Shown in pieces: positions 1-9,132 of a stretch of DNA of 64,000 nt. The notes below the pieces were generated by a model. That model was not told the DNA's origin. It worked only from the letters and a program-made list of their open reading frames with translations, and ran no database searches. The stretch is from Rhizobiaceae bacterium. GTDB taxonomy: Bacteria; Pseudomonadota; Alphaproteobacteria; Rhizobiales; Rhizobiaceae. Numbering within the stretch: the first letter of the stretch is position 1; each line of letters starts with the position of its first letter. The stretch is taken from contig JAHBYV010000018.1 in the NCBI GenBank assembly GCA_019635795.1, positions 1 to 64,000 of the forward strand, written 5' to 3'. Made by a program: the position numbers and the translations under genes.

Positions 1-1
1 A

Positions 2-166
2 CCGGTCAGGCCACGGCCACCGCGTCCAAACCCGGCCCAGCCTGCAATGTGCCCGATGATCTATGACCCTGTGTGCGCGGTTCGCGGTGGTTCGGCAAGG
101 ACGTTTGGCAACTCTTGCGAGGCCAGGGCAAGCGGCTTCCGCATCGTGCGTCGTGGCCAGTGCTAA
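2..166 (+). CDS. Kazal-type protease-inhibitor-like protein, 3' end only
   Basis: The window opens inside a forward reading frame (codons from base 2) that ends with TAA at 164-166. The last 55 codons hold a proline-rich stretch followed by a cysteine pattern: MCPMIYDPVCAV, then FGNSCEA, then a terminal RGQC. The C-P-x-I-Y-x-P-V-C-A core is typical of Kazal-like domains, which in bacteria occur on small secreted or lipoprotein inhibitors of serine proteases. The N-terminus, including any signal peptide, lies outside the window, so location and function cannot be checked. The gene is convergent with uvrB, with about 20 bp between the two stop codons. Confidence 0.55.
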   Translation, partial: PVRPRPPRPNPAQPAMCPMIYDPVCAVRGGSARTFGNSCEARASGFRIVRRGQC

Positions 167-188
167 ACGAAAGCGGTCGATCGGGGCC

Positions 189-3023
189 TTAGTGCCCCGG
201 TTTGCCTGTCTTGCGCGATTTGCGGCCCTGAGCGCGTGAATCAGCGAGGTCCTCATAAGAACCGGCACCGATTTTCTCGCGCTTGACCGGCTTGACGCCT
301 TCAACCGGTTTTTCAGTGCGACCAACAGTCATTTCGTCTAGCGAGTTCTTGCGAAACAAGGATTTGCCAGTCGGCGTTGCATGGTCGCCCGATCTGCCCA
401 TCTCGTCCAGTTCAGGTTTTGCGAACAAAGACTTGCCGGAAGGCTGGTCAACGGTACGGTGTTTGGCAACGCCCTTGTTGTGTTTGCCTTTTTCGCGCCC
501 GCTTACGGGGCTCTGCACCTCGACATCGCGAGCCATGGGGTCGTCTGAAATGGCCAGTTCCATTTCGCGAAGGCGCTTGATTTCGTCGCGTAGCCGCGCA
601 GCACGCTCGAAATCAAGATCGGCGGCTGCATCGCGCATTTGCTTTGTCAGCGCTTCAAGATGGGCCGTTAGATTATTGCCCATCAATGCGCCTTCGTCGC
701 CGGCCAGAGCACCAATATCGGCGCGCACGTGATCCTTCTCGTAAACCGAATCCAGAATGTCGGCGATGCGCGATTTCACGCTTTCCGGCGTGATTCCATG
801 CTCTTCATTATATGCCAACTGCTTGTCACGGCGGCGGTTGGTTTCTGCCATCGCCCGTTCCATCGAGCCGGTGACGTGATCAGCGTAAAGGATCACCTTG
901 CCATCCACGTTTCGCGCGGCGCGCCCGATGGTCTGAATGAGCGAGGTTTCCGAACGCAAGAACCCTTCCTTGTCGGCGTCGAGTATCGCCACGAAACCGC
1001 ATTCTGGAATATCCAGGCCCTCGCGCAGCAGGTTTATGCCCACCAGCACATCGAAAGCGCCAAGGCGCAAATCGCGGATAATCTCGATGCGTTCCAGCGT
1101 GTCGATGTCAGAGTGCATATAGCGCACGCGGATACCCTGCTCATGCAGATACTCGGTCAAGTCTTCCGCCATGCGCTTGGTGAGGACTGTAACGAGGGTG
1201 CGATAGCCCTTGGCGGCGGTTTCGCGAATTTCGCCCAGCACATCATCCACCTGCGTTTTGGCAGGGCGAACCTCTACCGGCGGGTCTATGAGGCCAGTCG
1301 GGCGGATCACCTGTTCGGCAAACACGCCGCCGGATTGCTCCATTTCCCACCCGCCGGGGGTAGCAGAAACGGCAACAGTGAGCGGGCGCATGGCGTCCCA
1401 TTCCTCAAACCGCAATGGCCGGTTGTCCATGCAGGATGGCAAGCGGAAACCATATTCGGCCAGCGTTGCCTTGCGCCGGAAGTCGCCGCGATACATCGCG
1501 CCGATCTGCGGAACGGTGACGTGGCTTTCGTCGATGAAAATCAACGCATTGTCCGGCACATACTCAAACAGCGTCGGCGGTGGCTCACCCGGCGCGCGGC
1601 CTGTGAGATAGCGCGAATAATTTTCAATGCCAGCGCAGGAACCGGTCGCTTCCAGCATTTCCAGATCAAAGCGCGTGCGCTGCTCCAGCCTTTGCGCCTC
1701 CAGCAAACGTCCAGCCTTTTCAAGCTCTTGCAGGCGGTGCTGAAGCTCGTCCTTGATGGACTTGATAGCTTGATTCAACGTTGGCCGGGGCGTCACATAG
1801 TGCGAATTCGCGTATATCTTGACGCTTTTCAGGTCCATGGTTTTGTGACCTGTCAGTGGATCGAATTCGGTTATCGCCTCGATCTCATCGCCAAACATGG
1901 AAATGCGCCAGGCGCGATCTTCAAGGTGGGCCGGGAAAATTTCGATCGTGTCGCCGCGCACCCGAAACGAGCCGCGTACAAAGTTTATTTCCTGCCGTTT
2001 GTACTGTTGCGCAACGAGATCGGCGAGAAGCTGGCGCTGGTCCAGCCGGTCGCCAACCTGCATCTGGAAGGTCATGGCGGTGTAGGTTTCGACCGAGCCA
2101 ATACCGTAGATGCACGAGACAGAGGCGACGATAATCACGTCATCGCGTTCAAGAAGTGACCGCGTCGCGGAGTGGCGCATCCGGTCGATCTGTTCGTTGA
2201 TCGAGGACTCTTTCTCAATGTAGGTGTCCGTACGCGGAACATAGGCTTCCGGCTGGTAATAGTCGTAGTAGGACACGAAATATTCGACGGCGTTTTCCGG
2301 GAAAAAATTCTTGAACTCGCCGTATAACTGCGCCGCAAGCGTCTTGTTCGGTGCCAGAATGAGGGCAGGGCGCTGCGTTTCCTCAATCACCTTGGCCATG
2401 GTGAAGGTCTTGCCTGAGCCGGTGACGCCAAGCAGTACCTGCGACCTTTCATTGGCGTTGATTCCCTCAACAAGATCGCGAATGGCTGTCGGCTGGTCGC
2501 CTGACGGCTTGTATTCCGTGACCATGCGGATTTCGATGCCGCCCTCGGACTTGTCAGGGCGCGCGGGACGGTGCGGGGTCCAGATCTTTCCGTTTTTATG
2601 CAGCGGATTGCCGGATTCGATCAGCGCGGAAAGTGCCGCGACCGTGGCTGTAACCCCGCTGTTTGAAATGCTTTCAGCGTCTTCCAGCGCAATGTCGAGC
2701 CCTGCGACCGGGTTCAGGCCCGCCGCGGCGCGCTCGCGTGCCGAGGCTGCGCCGCCCATCGAGGTTCCGCGCGAGGTACGAGTCGGAGACTCTGAGCGCT
2801 CCGGCACTTTCTTCGCGGGTTTCTTGCGGCTTTTCGCTTCTTCTTCGGCTTCCTGCGCGATTTGCTCGGCCCAGCCCGACACCGGGCCCTTGAGCGGTGT
2901 GCCGGTAAAATCGGCCTGTGGCGCTTCCCCGAACCCGTGCAAGGGTTCAGATGCGTCGCTGTAGTCAGTCAGCGGGCTTCCACGCTTGCGCGGCGCTTTG
3001 TTATCTTCTGAGGATTTTGCCAT
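189..3023 (-). CDS. uvrB: UvrABC system protein B (excinuclease ABC subunit B)
   Basis: UvrB is the damage-verification helicase of nucleotide excision repair; it is loaded on DNA by UvrA and recruits UvrC. The 944-residue protein has a disordered, charged N-terminal extension of about 165 residues before the usual UvrB start. The core shows Walker A GVTGSGKT (199-206), the beta-hairpin segment [12 protein letters not shown], the DESH box in [13 protein letters not shown], helicase motifs up to QTIGRAARN, and a UVR motif near the C-terminus ([17 protein letters not shown]). After it comes a basic tail with two similar KSLF..ELDEM / KSLF..SLDEM segments. E. coli UvrB is about 670 residues; long forms like this are known in Brucellaceae. 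The downstream neighbour is convergent. Confidence 0.97.
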   Translation of the reverse strand: MAKSSEDNKAPRKRGSPLTDYSDASEPLHGFGEAPQADFTGTPLKGPVSGWAEQIAQEAEEEAKSRKKPAKKVPERSESPTRTSRGTSMGGAASARERAAAGLNPVAGLDIALEDAESISNSGVTATVAALSALIESGNPLHKNGKIWTPHRPARPDKSEGGIEIRMVTEYKPSGDQPTAIRDLVEGINANERSQVLLGVTGSGKTFTMAKVIEETQRPALILAPNKTLAAQLYGEFKNFFPENAVEYFVSYYDYYQPEAYVPRTDTYIEKESSINEQIDRMRHSATRSLLERDDVIIVASVSCIYGIGSVETYTAMTFQMQVGDRLDQRQLLADLVAQQYKRQEINFVRGSFRVRGDTIEIFPAHLEDRAWRISMFGDEIEAITEFDPLTGHKTMDLKSVKIYANSHYVTPRPTLNQAIKSIKDELQHRLQELEKAGRLLEAQRLEQRTRFDLEMLEATGSCAGIENYSRYLTGRAPGEPPPTLFEYVPDNALIFIDESHVTVPQIGAMYRGDFRRKATLAEYGFRLPSCMDNRPLRFEEWDAMRPLTVAVSATPGGWEMEQSGGVFAEQVIRPTGLIDPPVEVRPAKTQVDDVLGEIRETAAKGYRTLVTVLTKRMAEDLTEYLHEQGIRVRYMHSDIDTLERIEIIRDLRLGAFDVLVGINLLREGLDIPECGFVAILDADKEGFLRSETSLIQTIGRAARNVDGKVILYADHVTGSMERAMAETNRRRDKQLAYNEEHGITPESVKSRIADILDSVYEKDHVRADIGALAGDEGALMGNNLTAHLEALTKQMRDAAADLDFERAARLRDEIKRLREMELAISDDPMARDVEVQSPVSGREKGKHNKGVAKHRTVDQPSGKSLFAKPELDEMGRSGDHATPTGKSLFRKNSLDEMTVGRTEKPVEGVKPVKREKIGAGSYEDLADSRAQGRKSRKTGKPGH

Positions 3024-3110
3024 GTTTGTGAATATGGGCAGAGTCCGGCCAAATGGGAAGACCTGCTATGGGTCTGATGGTGGCTGCTGACAGATCGTTG
3101 TCAGGAAGTG

Positions 3111-3368
3111 TCAGCCGTAACGCAACTTCAAACCGACTATCGTGACGATAAATATCAGGGATATGCTGTTTGCTGCGATCACCGGCCATGCTCCGATGGC
3201 CAGGCCATAAATCAGCCAGAGAAAAACGCCCGTCGCCAGCACGCTGTTAGTGAAGAGGGAAATGTCATGCGTGCGGCGTTCGCGCACGATCTTGACGATC
3301 TGCGGCAGCCACGCAAACGTGGTCAACAACGCCGCAAGCGAGCCGATGAGTTCAACCGTAACGGACAA
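3111..3368 (-). CDS. SemiSWEET-type PQ-loop sugar transporter
   Basis: This 85-residue membrane protein has three predicted transmembrane helices and the PQ-loop signature in FAWLPQIVKI (first helix). SemiSWEETs are half-size bacterial relatives of SWEET sugar uniporters that work as homodimers in the inner membrane and pass sugars by facilitated diffusion. Length and the pattern of a PQ motif followed by a short basic loop (RERRTHDIS) fit the family closely. It lies 87 bp upstream of uvrB on the same strand and may be co-transcribed, but nothing links the functions. The sugar transported cannot be inferred. Confidence 0.8.
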   Translation of the reverse strand: MSVTVELIGSLAALLTTFAWLPQIVKIVRERRTHDISLFTNSVLATGVFLWLIYGLAIGAWPVIAANSISLIFIVTIVGLKLRYG

Positions 3369-3507
3369 GGATAGGGCTTTCCGAGAGAAATGTTGCTATG
3401 CAACATATTGCGCAAGCTAGCAGGTTTGAGAAGTCAGATTCTTGTCCAGCAACGATCAGCAGCGCGATAATCCTCCCCGCAGGTTGCGGGGAAGACGCAA
3501 ACGAATC

Positions 3508-4836
3508 CTACGCGGCATTCCGTGAGTTCGGGCTTTCGCGGCGCTTGGTGCCCTTCGATGATTTGGATTTCATCTCGGCTGCGCGTTCCAGGCTCTGCTT
3601 GAGAACCTTCATCTGCTTGGCCTGGCCATCCGCAGCGGATTTAAGCGAAGGGGCGGGATTTGCTCCCTGCTTTCGCGCTTCGGCGCTTTCAGGTGCCGGA
3701 TGGGAAAGCTTGTGCTCCAGAATACGACGCTCGGCTTCCACCTCGTTCAGGCGAGTTTCCAGCAAGTTCAACTGACTTTGCTTGTCGGCCTGATCTGCCT
3801 TTGAGGTCTGAAGGCGCGCGCTGAGCTGCGCCGTTTCGGAACGAAGGCATTGCAGCTCGGTGTTATACCGGCGGTCGCGGTCGGCAATATCCTGTTCGGC
3901 GGCGTGGAGTGCGCTCAAGGCTTCCGACAGGCGGGCTTCCAAAGCGTCGTTCTGCTTTTGAAGACGCAGCAATTCCGTCTCGCCAATGCCGAGCCGCGTT
4001 GAGGCATCCGATGCGCGAGCGGATTCAACGGAGAGCAATGTCTGCGCTTCATCCAGCTTGCGGCGATAGTCGGTGCTTTTCTGCTGCGACATATCCAGAT
4101 CAAGGCGCAAAACCACATTCTTCTCACGCAGGGACTCGACCTCGCGGTTGAGGCGCTCAATGTCCACTGTCTGGGAGGTTATCTGAAGCTGCATTTCGCT
4201 GCGCAGGCTTTCCAGCGATGCAAGCTGGCTTCTGGTTTCCACCGCTTCCAGCCGGGCTTCATTAAGCGCTGACCGAAGAAGTTCGAATTCCTGTGCAATC
4301 TTGGATTCGCGCGACTTGTGCGACTCGATAACTGCTTCCTGCCTTTCGCGCACGCGTTCCAGCTTGTCGACCCGTTCTTCAAAGCGGCGGTTTTCGGCGG
4401 CAAGCTTTGCGTTTGCTATTTCAAGATCGGAAAGGCGGGCAATGTCTGCGGCGCAATCGTCCAGAAACGCGCGGCCATGTGTATGGCTCGCAATGACCGC
4501 AGCGAATGCCTGGCCAATCTTGAACAGTTCATCGCGCGCAGTGCGGTGTGACTCGTCGAAGGCCTGGAACGCGGCCATGCGGGCCTGAGCGTGTAGCGAC
4601 AGTGATTCCGGGTCGGGTCGCGAAAACTCGGCCGGAACAGTGTCGAGTGCCCCATCTGCGGCGTCGCCGGTCGGTTCAGCCTCTGCCGCCACCAGGCTTG
4701 TTTCGCCTTCTGCCAGAGCGCCGGCACCGTCATTGGTGATAATTTCGTTGAAGGCGTCAGCCATCTCATCATCAAGATTGACCAAAGCTTTTTCCAGCGG
4801 ATCCTTCCGTGAAAATAAATCCCCAAGATTTATCAT
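3508..4836 (-). CDS. Coiled-coil protein of unknown function
   Basis: I do not recognise a named family. The 442-residue protein has an acidic, low-complexity N-terminal part (about 1-85), then a long region of heptad-rich sequence (about 130-385) with strings of Glu, Arg, Leu and Gln, and a basic, Ser/Lys-rich C-terminus (KSKSSKGTKRRE). There is no signal peptide or transmembrane helix, so it is probably cytoplasmic and elongated. Generic coiled coils like this are often mis-named SMC-like, but no Walker A or ABC signature is present. The gene stands alone, 140 bp upstream of the SemiSWEET gene on the same strand, with a large empty region behind its start. Confidence 0.7.
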   Translation of the reverse strand: MINLGDLFSRKDPLEKALVNLDDEMADAFNEIITNDGAGALAEGETSLVAAEAEPTGDAADGALDTVPAEFSRPDPESLSLHAQARMAAFQAFDESHRTARDELFKIGQAFAAVIASHTHGRAFLDDCAADIARLSDLEIANAKLAAENRRFEERVDKLERVRERQEAVIESHKSRESKIAQEFELLRSALNEARLEAVETRSQLASLESLRSEMQLQITSQTVDIERLNREVESLREKNVVLRLDLDMSQQKSTDYRRKLDEAQTLLSVESARASDASTRLGIGETELLRLQKQNDALEARLSEALSALHAAEQDIADRDRRYNTELQCLRSETAQLSARLQTSKADQADKQSQLNLLETRLNEVEAERRILEHKLSHPAPESAEARKQGANPAPSLKSAADGQAKQMKVLKQSLERAAEMKSKSSKGTKRRESPNSRNAA

Positions 4837-5409
4837 GACGCGACCGTTTTCTCTTGCACTCTGTTAATTACAATTTTACCAAATTAGCGGACTATTGTGT
4901 CCTTAGTTACGCTGCTGGATGGCTGCACCGCTGTCCAGTTGGCGTTCGTTATTCCATATATCATCTTTGGGTTGTAGCCGCTGGTCAACCAGATAGGTTC
5001 AAGCTATTCCTTTGGTGGTGGAGTGGGGCGTATATGCCACATATTTCCCGCAAAATTTGAAGCACTGGTTGTTTTTTGCAACCTTGAGGCGTTCGCTGGC
5101 GCCGTTCTGAGGCATTCCGTTTGCTGCGCAACCAGCTTCGCCCCGTTTATATCGGCGAGGGAAGCGGCGCTCTTGCGCAAATATCAAGGGACGCGGCAAC
5201 GGCCACAGACTGTTGCAAGAAAAGGAAGGCGCGTAGCCGACAGCTCGTGCAATGGTCTTGCCACCAGCTTCGCGCCTTCCTCCATCGCGGGTTCACCTTG
5301 CTAGAGTTGAGAACCCGGATTGCCCCCTGCCAAGCGGGGAGCTGCGTTCATGAAGCTTTTGACTGGACCTGACTTCACGGCACGAACTCCCCAATTGCGA
5401 AAACGGCCA

Positions 5410-5580
5410 CCGAGAGGAATGACCTCTGGTGACCGGGGTGTTCACAAGCCGCACTACAACGGCTGCCCCTGCCTTTAAGCGCGAACGCTCTGGACAAACA
5501 GGGGCCACCCCGGCCTAAAGAGTCGAGGAGATGCCGCTCCGGCAATATCAATACCGGGTAGTGAGAGGTTGTGACACCCC
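5410..5580. repeat. Dispersed intergenic repeat, copy 1
   Basis: The core at 5423-5496 matches 17193-17266 with about 6 differences in 74 bases. The flanks are more diverged but keep landmarks: an upstream ccaccgag block, a downstream CAGGGGCC that can pair with GCCCCTG inside the core, and a final GGTTGTGACACCC. The pairing suggests a structured RNA or a palindromic intergenic element. It lies between the coiled-coil gene and the enolase-superfamily gene. It does not look like an insertion sequence because no transposase is present. Confidence 0.65.
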
Positions 5581-5689
5581 GAAATCGACCAATCCGCCGA
5601 TTCTGATTAGACGTTATATAAACTCGCGCTAAAATAGAAGGGGTCGCGGTAGATATATGAAATGGCGACTGTGGCCCCAAAAACAGAGC

Positions 5690-5715
5690 AGGCGCTGGAA
5701 TCTCTCCCAGCGCCT
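5690..5715 (-). terminator. Orphan terminator-like hairpin
   Basis: A 9-bp stem AGGCGCTGG / CCAGCGCCT (5690-5698 with 5707-5715) is followed on the minus strand by a run of T (GTTTTTGG). No convincing protein gene ends here, so it may terminate a short RNA transcribed from the right, somewhere in 5720-5950. No promoter was identified. Confidence 0.35.
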
Positions 5716-6200
5716 CCCTGTCAAATTTCCAGCTTCTTTCAGGCAGCAATACCGGAGGTCTCGCGCCATCCATCGCCTTCTTTTTGACGGTTCGCGGCAA
5801 ACATTGTCCGAAAACATCGTTCACGTTGAACCTCTCTGACGCACTCTTGCGAGTTTGTCTGACGTCCATCAAAGGCTTTACCCGGCCTTCATGGCAGCAT
5901 CGGTCCGCCGAAAACGCTTTCACGCTGTCTGCGGTGCCGCATAAGTCCGTACCATTGCAAGCAAGCTTGCAGCTTCCGGGCTTCTGCGGAACTCAATCCG
6001 GTTTCATCTCTTTCTCGCCTTTCGGCTCGTCGATCAGTTGCCGTCATGAGATGTGTTAACCATAACGCGCATTGCTCGTGATGGATACAATCGCAAGCCT
6101 GTGGATAACGGGGTTATCGGGAATCATTGCATCGCACAAAGTTCGCGCAGAGATTCAACCCGATGTGAAATTGATTCCGGGCGTTGGGCGAACTTATTGA

Positions 6201-7415
6201 TTAAATTGGCAAATAAGGCGAGGCGTAGGGTTCGAGATGCAGCAGATTTCCCGTGTAGGGATGTGCGTCGCAATAGTCCTCATTCAGCTCAACGCCAAGG
6301 CCGGGTTCGCTTGACGGAATAACGTAGCCATCCTGCCATTCGATCTTTTTCCTTAAAAGGCGCGCGTGAATGCCGTCCCATGTCCTGATTGACTCAAGAA
6401 TGAGGAAGTTCGGCAGCGTCAGCGAAAGCTGGATGTTGGCCGCGCCAACGATCGGCCCGCAATAGCAATGCGGCGCGATCTGTATGTGCCAGGCTTCAGC
6501 CATGGCGGCGATTTTTTTCGTTTCGAGAATACCGCCCGACCGGCCAAGGTCTGGTTGCAGGATGGACGCGGCGCGCTGTTCGATGATGCGGGCAAACTCC
6601 CATTTTGTGGTGAGCCGCTCGCCCGTCGCGATGGGGATGTTCGTGCCGCGCGCAACATGTGCCATCACTTCCGGCATATCCGGCGGAACTGGCTCTTCAA
6701 ACCAGAGCGGGTCGAATGGCGCAATGGCTGCGGCCATGCGCAATGCGCCAGAGGCAGTGAACTGTCCGTGCGTGCCGAATAAAATATCGGCGCGAGACCC
6801 AACCGCCTGCCGAACCGCTTTCAACATGCGAACCGAAAGATCAATGTCTGTCAGGCGCGGCTGGCGGCCATCCCATGCGGACCACGGTCCCGCAGGGTCC
6901 AGCTTCACGGCGGTAAATCCCTGATCGACATAGAGGGCCGCGCATTCGGCGGCCAGCGCCGGATCGTTGTAAACGTTCACCTCGCTCGCTTCGGACGGAA
7001 CGACGCTGCCCTCATGCGGATAAAGATAGGTGTAGGTGCGCAGCTTCTCGTGAACCGCGCCGCCCAGTAATTTGTGAACGGGTTTGTCCGCTTCCTTGCC
7101 GATAATGTCCCAACAGGCCATTTCGAGGGCCGAGACACAGCCCATCATGGAAATGTCAGGGCGCTGCGAGAAGCCGGAAGCATAGGCACGGCGGAAGAAT
7201 GTTTCGATGTCGTGCGGATCGTTGCCAACGAGATAGCGCGTTGCACAATCTTCGATCATGCGGGCCGTGACGTGCGGATCGAATGTAGCGTTGTAGGCTT
7301 CGCCATAACCCGTGACATTTGAATCCGTATTGACTTTCACAAAGATGAAATAGCGCCCGCCAAGGCCAGCGGGATCATTGCCGACAACCCATGTCTTGAC
7401 GTCCGTGACCTTCAT
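6201..7415 (-). CDS. Mandelate racemase/muconate lactonizing enzyme family protein (enolase superfamily)
   Basis: The 404-residue protein has the two-domain enolase-superfamily build: an N-terminal capping domain (1-120) and a TIM barrel. Recognisable elements are KLD (181-183), GTHGQ (214-218), the acidic metal ligands in WFEEP (240-241), GER (265-267), and the acid/base region APHCYCGP followed by ILES. Relatives are sugar-acid dehydratases such as galactonate and mannonate dehydratases. In GalD-type enzymes the position read here as GTH is Asp-x-His, so the first metal ligand appears to be replaced; the reaction is therefore uncertain. The start overlaps the stop of the upstream GMC oxidoreductase by 4 bases (ATGA), which indicates translational coupling and a shared catabolic role, probably in sugar-acid or polyol use. 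Confidence 0.85.
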   Translation of the reverse strand: MKVTDVKTWVVGNDPAGLGGRYFIFVKVNTDSNVTGYGEAYNATFDPHVTARMIEDCATRYLVGNDPHDIETFFRRAYASGFSQRPDISMMGCVSALEMACWDIIGKEADKPVHKLLGGAVHEKLRTYTYLYPHEGSVVPSEASEVNVYNDPALAAECAALYVDQGFTAVKLDPAGPWSAWDGRQPRLTDIDLSVRMLKAVRQAVGSRADILFGTHGQFTASGALRMAAAIAPFDPLWFEEPVPPDMPEVMAHVARGTNIPIATGERLTTKWEFARIIEQRAASILQPDLGRSGGILETKKIAAMAEAWHIQIAPHCYCGPIVGAANIQLSLTLPNFLILESIRTWDGIHARLLRKKIEWQDGYVIPSSEPGLGVELNEDYCDAHPYTGNLLHLEPYASPYLPI

Positions 7416-9028
7416 GCGTGGTCCTCCAGAACCATTGCGGCGCCTTTCCAGCCGGTCATGATAGCAGGTGCGTTGGTGTTTCCAGAAATGCTGGCTGGAA
7501 AGATCGACGCGTCGATTACCCGCAATCCTGACACGCCATGAACGCCAAGGCGCGGATCGACGACCGCGCGGGCAGGGTCCGGCCCCATGCGGCAGGTGGA
7601 AACAGGGTGGTAGACCGTGCCGCTGCGTTTGCGAAAATCCTGAATCAAATCTTCATCCGAAGTTATTGAAGGACCGGGAAGAATTTCCTCCACAATGAAC
7701 TCTGCCATTGCGGGCTGAGTGGCAATCTTGCGCACAAATTTGACGGCAGCCAGCATTTCCGAAACATCATGATCTGTCGAAAGCGCATTGGCCGTAATCC
7801 GCGGATGCTCATGCGCATCGGCAGACCGGATCATGATTTCGCCCCGGCTGGACGGGCGGCAGTTCGATAGGCCGATGGAAAAGCCCGGCCATGGGTCCGG
7901 TGTCAGAATTGGCCGCTCGCCTGCCTTCGGAATGACGGTGGAGAACGCCTGAAAATATAGCTGCATGTTGGGGCGCGGCAGGCTTTGGTCCGTGCGGAAA
8001 AAGCCGCCTGCATGGTTCATGGAGAGCGATAGCGGACCAGAGCGCAGCAGCAGATATTGAATGCCAGCCGACGCCTTGCCCCACCACGGGCGAAGCAACT
8101 GGTTCAGCGTGCGAGAGCGCCCCTTGAATGTGTAGTTGATGCCGATGTGATCTTCCAGATTGCGGCCCACATGATCGTTGGCATGGACGATATCGATGCC
8201 AAGCGCCGAAAGATGCGCGGCAGGTCCGATGCCGGAAAGTTGCAGGAGCTGCGGCGAATTGATTGAGCCGCCACAGATTATGACTTCCCGCCCGGCGTGG
8301 ACCTGATGGCGTTTGCCGTTCTGCTCGTATTCAATGCCAACGGCGCGCATGCCTTCAAACAGTATGCGTGTGGCGAGCGCGTTCGTCTCCACCCGCACAT
8401 TTGGGCGACGCATTGCGGGGCGCAAGAAGGCGCGCGCGGCGGACATGCGCCGACCGCCTTTGGTCGAAATCTGATAGATGCCTGCGCCTTCCTGATCTGC
8501 CCCGTTGAAATCTGGATTGAGAGGCAATCCGGCCTGCTCTGCGGCCTTCAGATAGCGCTGTGTGAGGGGATGCACAGCGGCGGAACAGTCCGTCACGTGG
8601 ACCGGCCCACCGGTGCCGCGCCACTCATTCGCGCCGCTCTGATTATCCTCAATGGCCTTGAAGGCAGGCAGAACATCTCGCCAGCCCCAGCCGGTGTTGC
8701 CGAGCGCGGCCCAGCCATCATAATCGGCAGGGTGGCCGCGTATCCACACCATTGCATTTATAGAGCTTGAGCCACCAAGCAACTTGCCGCGCGGCCAGTG
8801 ATCCGCGTTTCCGGCCAGACCGGGGTCGGGTTCGGTTTTGTAGTTCCAGTTGACGGCGGGATCGAAGAAGCATTTGCCATAGCCAAGCGGCATCTGCACG
8901 AAAAAGCGCTTGTCGCTTCCTCCGGCTTCCAGAACGAGAACCGAGTACCGCCCGCTGGCAGAAAGTCTTTCGGCCACAACGCAGCCTGCCGAACCGGAAC
9001 CGACAATGATGAAATCGAACGTTTGCAT
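7412..9028 (-). CDS. GMC family FAD-dependent oxidoreductase
   Basis: The 538-residue protein matches glucose-methanol-choline oxidoreductases, which oxidise alcohols using FAD. It shows the N-terminal ADP-binding motif GSGSAG (10-15), the second GMC motif with GGSSSINAM, and the C-terminal segment HPVSTCRMG with the catalytic His, followed by NTNAPAIM, where family members carry the second catalytic His/Asn. No signal peptide is present, so it is cytoplasmic. It is the first gene of a two-gene unit with the enolase-superfamily enzyme. Automatic annotation often calls such proteins choline dehydrogenase, but the neighbours (no betaine aldehyde dehydrogenase) do not support choline as substrate. 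Confidence 0.9.
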   Translation of the reverse strand: MQTFDFIIVGSGSAGCVVAERLSASGRYSVLVLEAGGSDKRFFVQMPLGYGKCFFDPAVNWNYKTEPDPGLAGNADHWPRGKLLGGSSSINAMVWIRGHPADYDGWAALGNTGWGWRDVLPAFKAIEDNQSGANEWRGTGGPVHVTDCSAAVHPLTQRYLKAAEQAGLPLNPDFNGADQEGAGIYQISTKGGRRMSAARAFLRPAMRRPNVRVETNALATRILFEGMRAVGIEYEQNGKRHQVHAGREVIICGGSINSPQLLQLSGIGPAAHLSALGIDIVHANDHVGRNLEDHIGINYTFKGRSRTLNQLLRPWWGKASAGIQYLLLRSGPLSLSMNHAGGFFRTDQSLPRPNMQLYFQAFSTVIPKAGERPILTPDPWPGFSIGLSNCRPSSRGEIMIRSADAHEHPRITANALSTDHDVSEMLAAVKFVRKIATQPAMAEFIVEEILPGPSITSDEDLIQDFRKRSGTVYHPVSTCRMGPDPARAVVDPRLGVHGVSGLRVIDASIFPASISGNTNAPAIMTGWKGAAMVLEDHA

Positions 9029-9132
9029 GGTGCGCCGGGTGCCAATCCGACAAACCTATTCGCTATCCAGCCGGATATTGTTGCAGCCCTGCGGCAAGCG
9101 ATGTGAAAAAAGCGACCGCTCAGGCCCGCATC

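Larger units (their letters stand above)
4837..6200. other. Gene-poor intergenic region
   Basis: About 1.36 kb without a convincing gene. Short open frames on both strands lack ribosome binding sites and family features. The region holds one copy of a dispersed repeat (about 5410-5580), a terminator-like hairpin on the minus strand (5690-5715), and a perfect DnaA-box 9-mer TTATCCACA on the minus strand (6100-6108). Nothing else was seen. Confidence 0.6.

Noticed and set aside
729..2159. Plus-strand frame of 476 residues opposite uvrB
   Set aside because: Shadow of uvrB; no ribosome binding site, no family.
4999..5199. Small minus-strand frame in the gene-poor region
   Set aside because: No ribosome binding site, no recognised family, composition of a random frame.
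6100..6108. Perfect DnaA box (TTATCCACA on the minus strand)
   Set aside because: A single 9-mer without a cluster of boxes, an A+T-rich unwinding region or a replication gene is not enough to call an origin.
7468..7698. Plus-strand frames over the GMC gene
   Set aside because: Antisense shadows with no ribosome binding site or domain.
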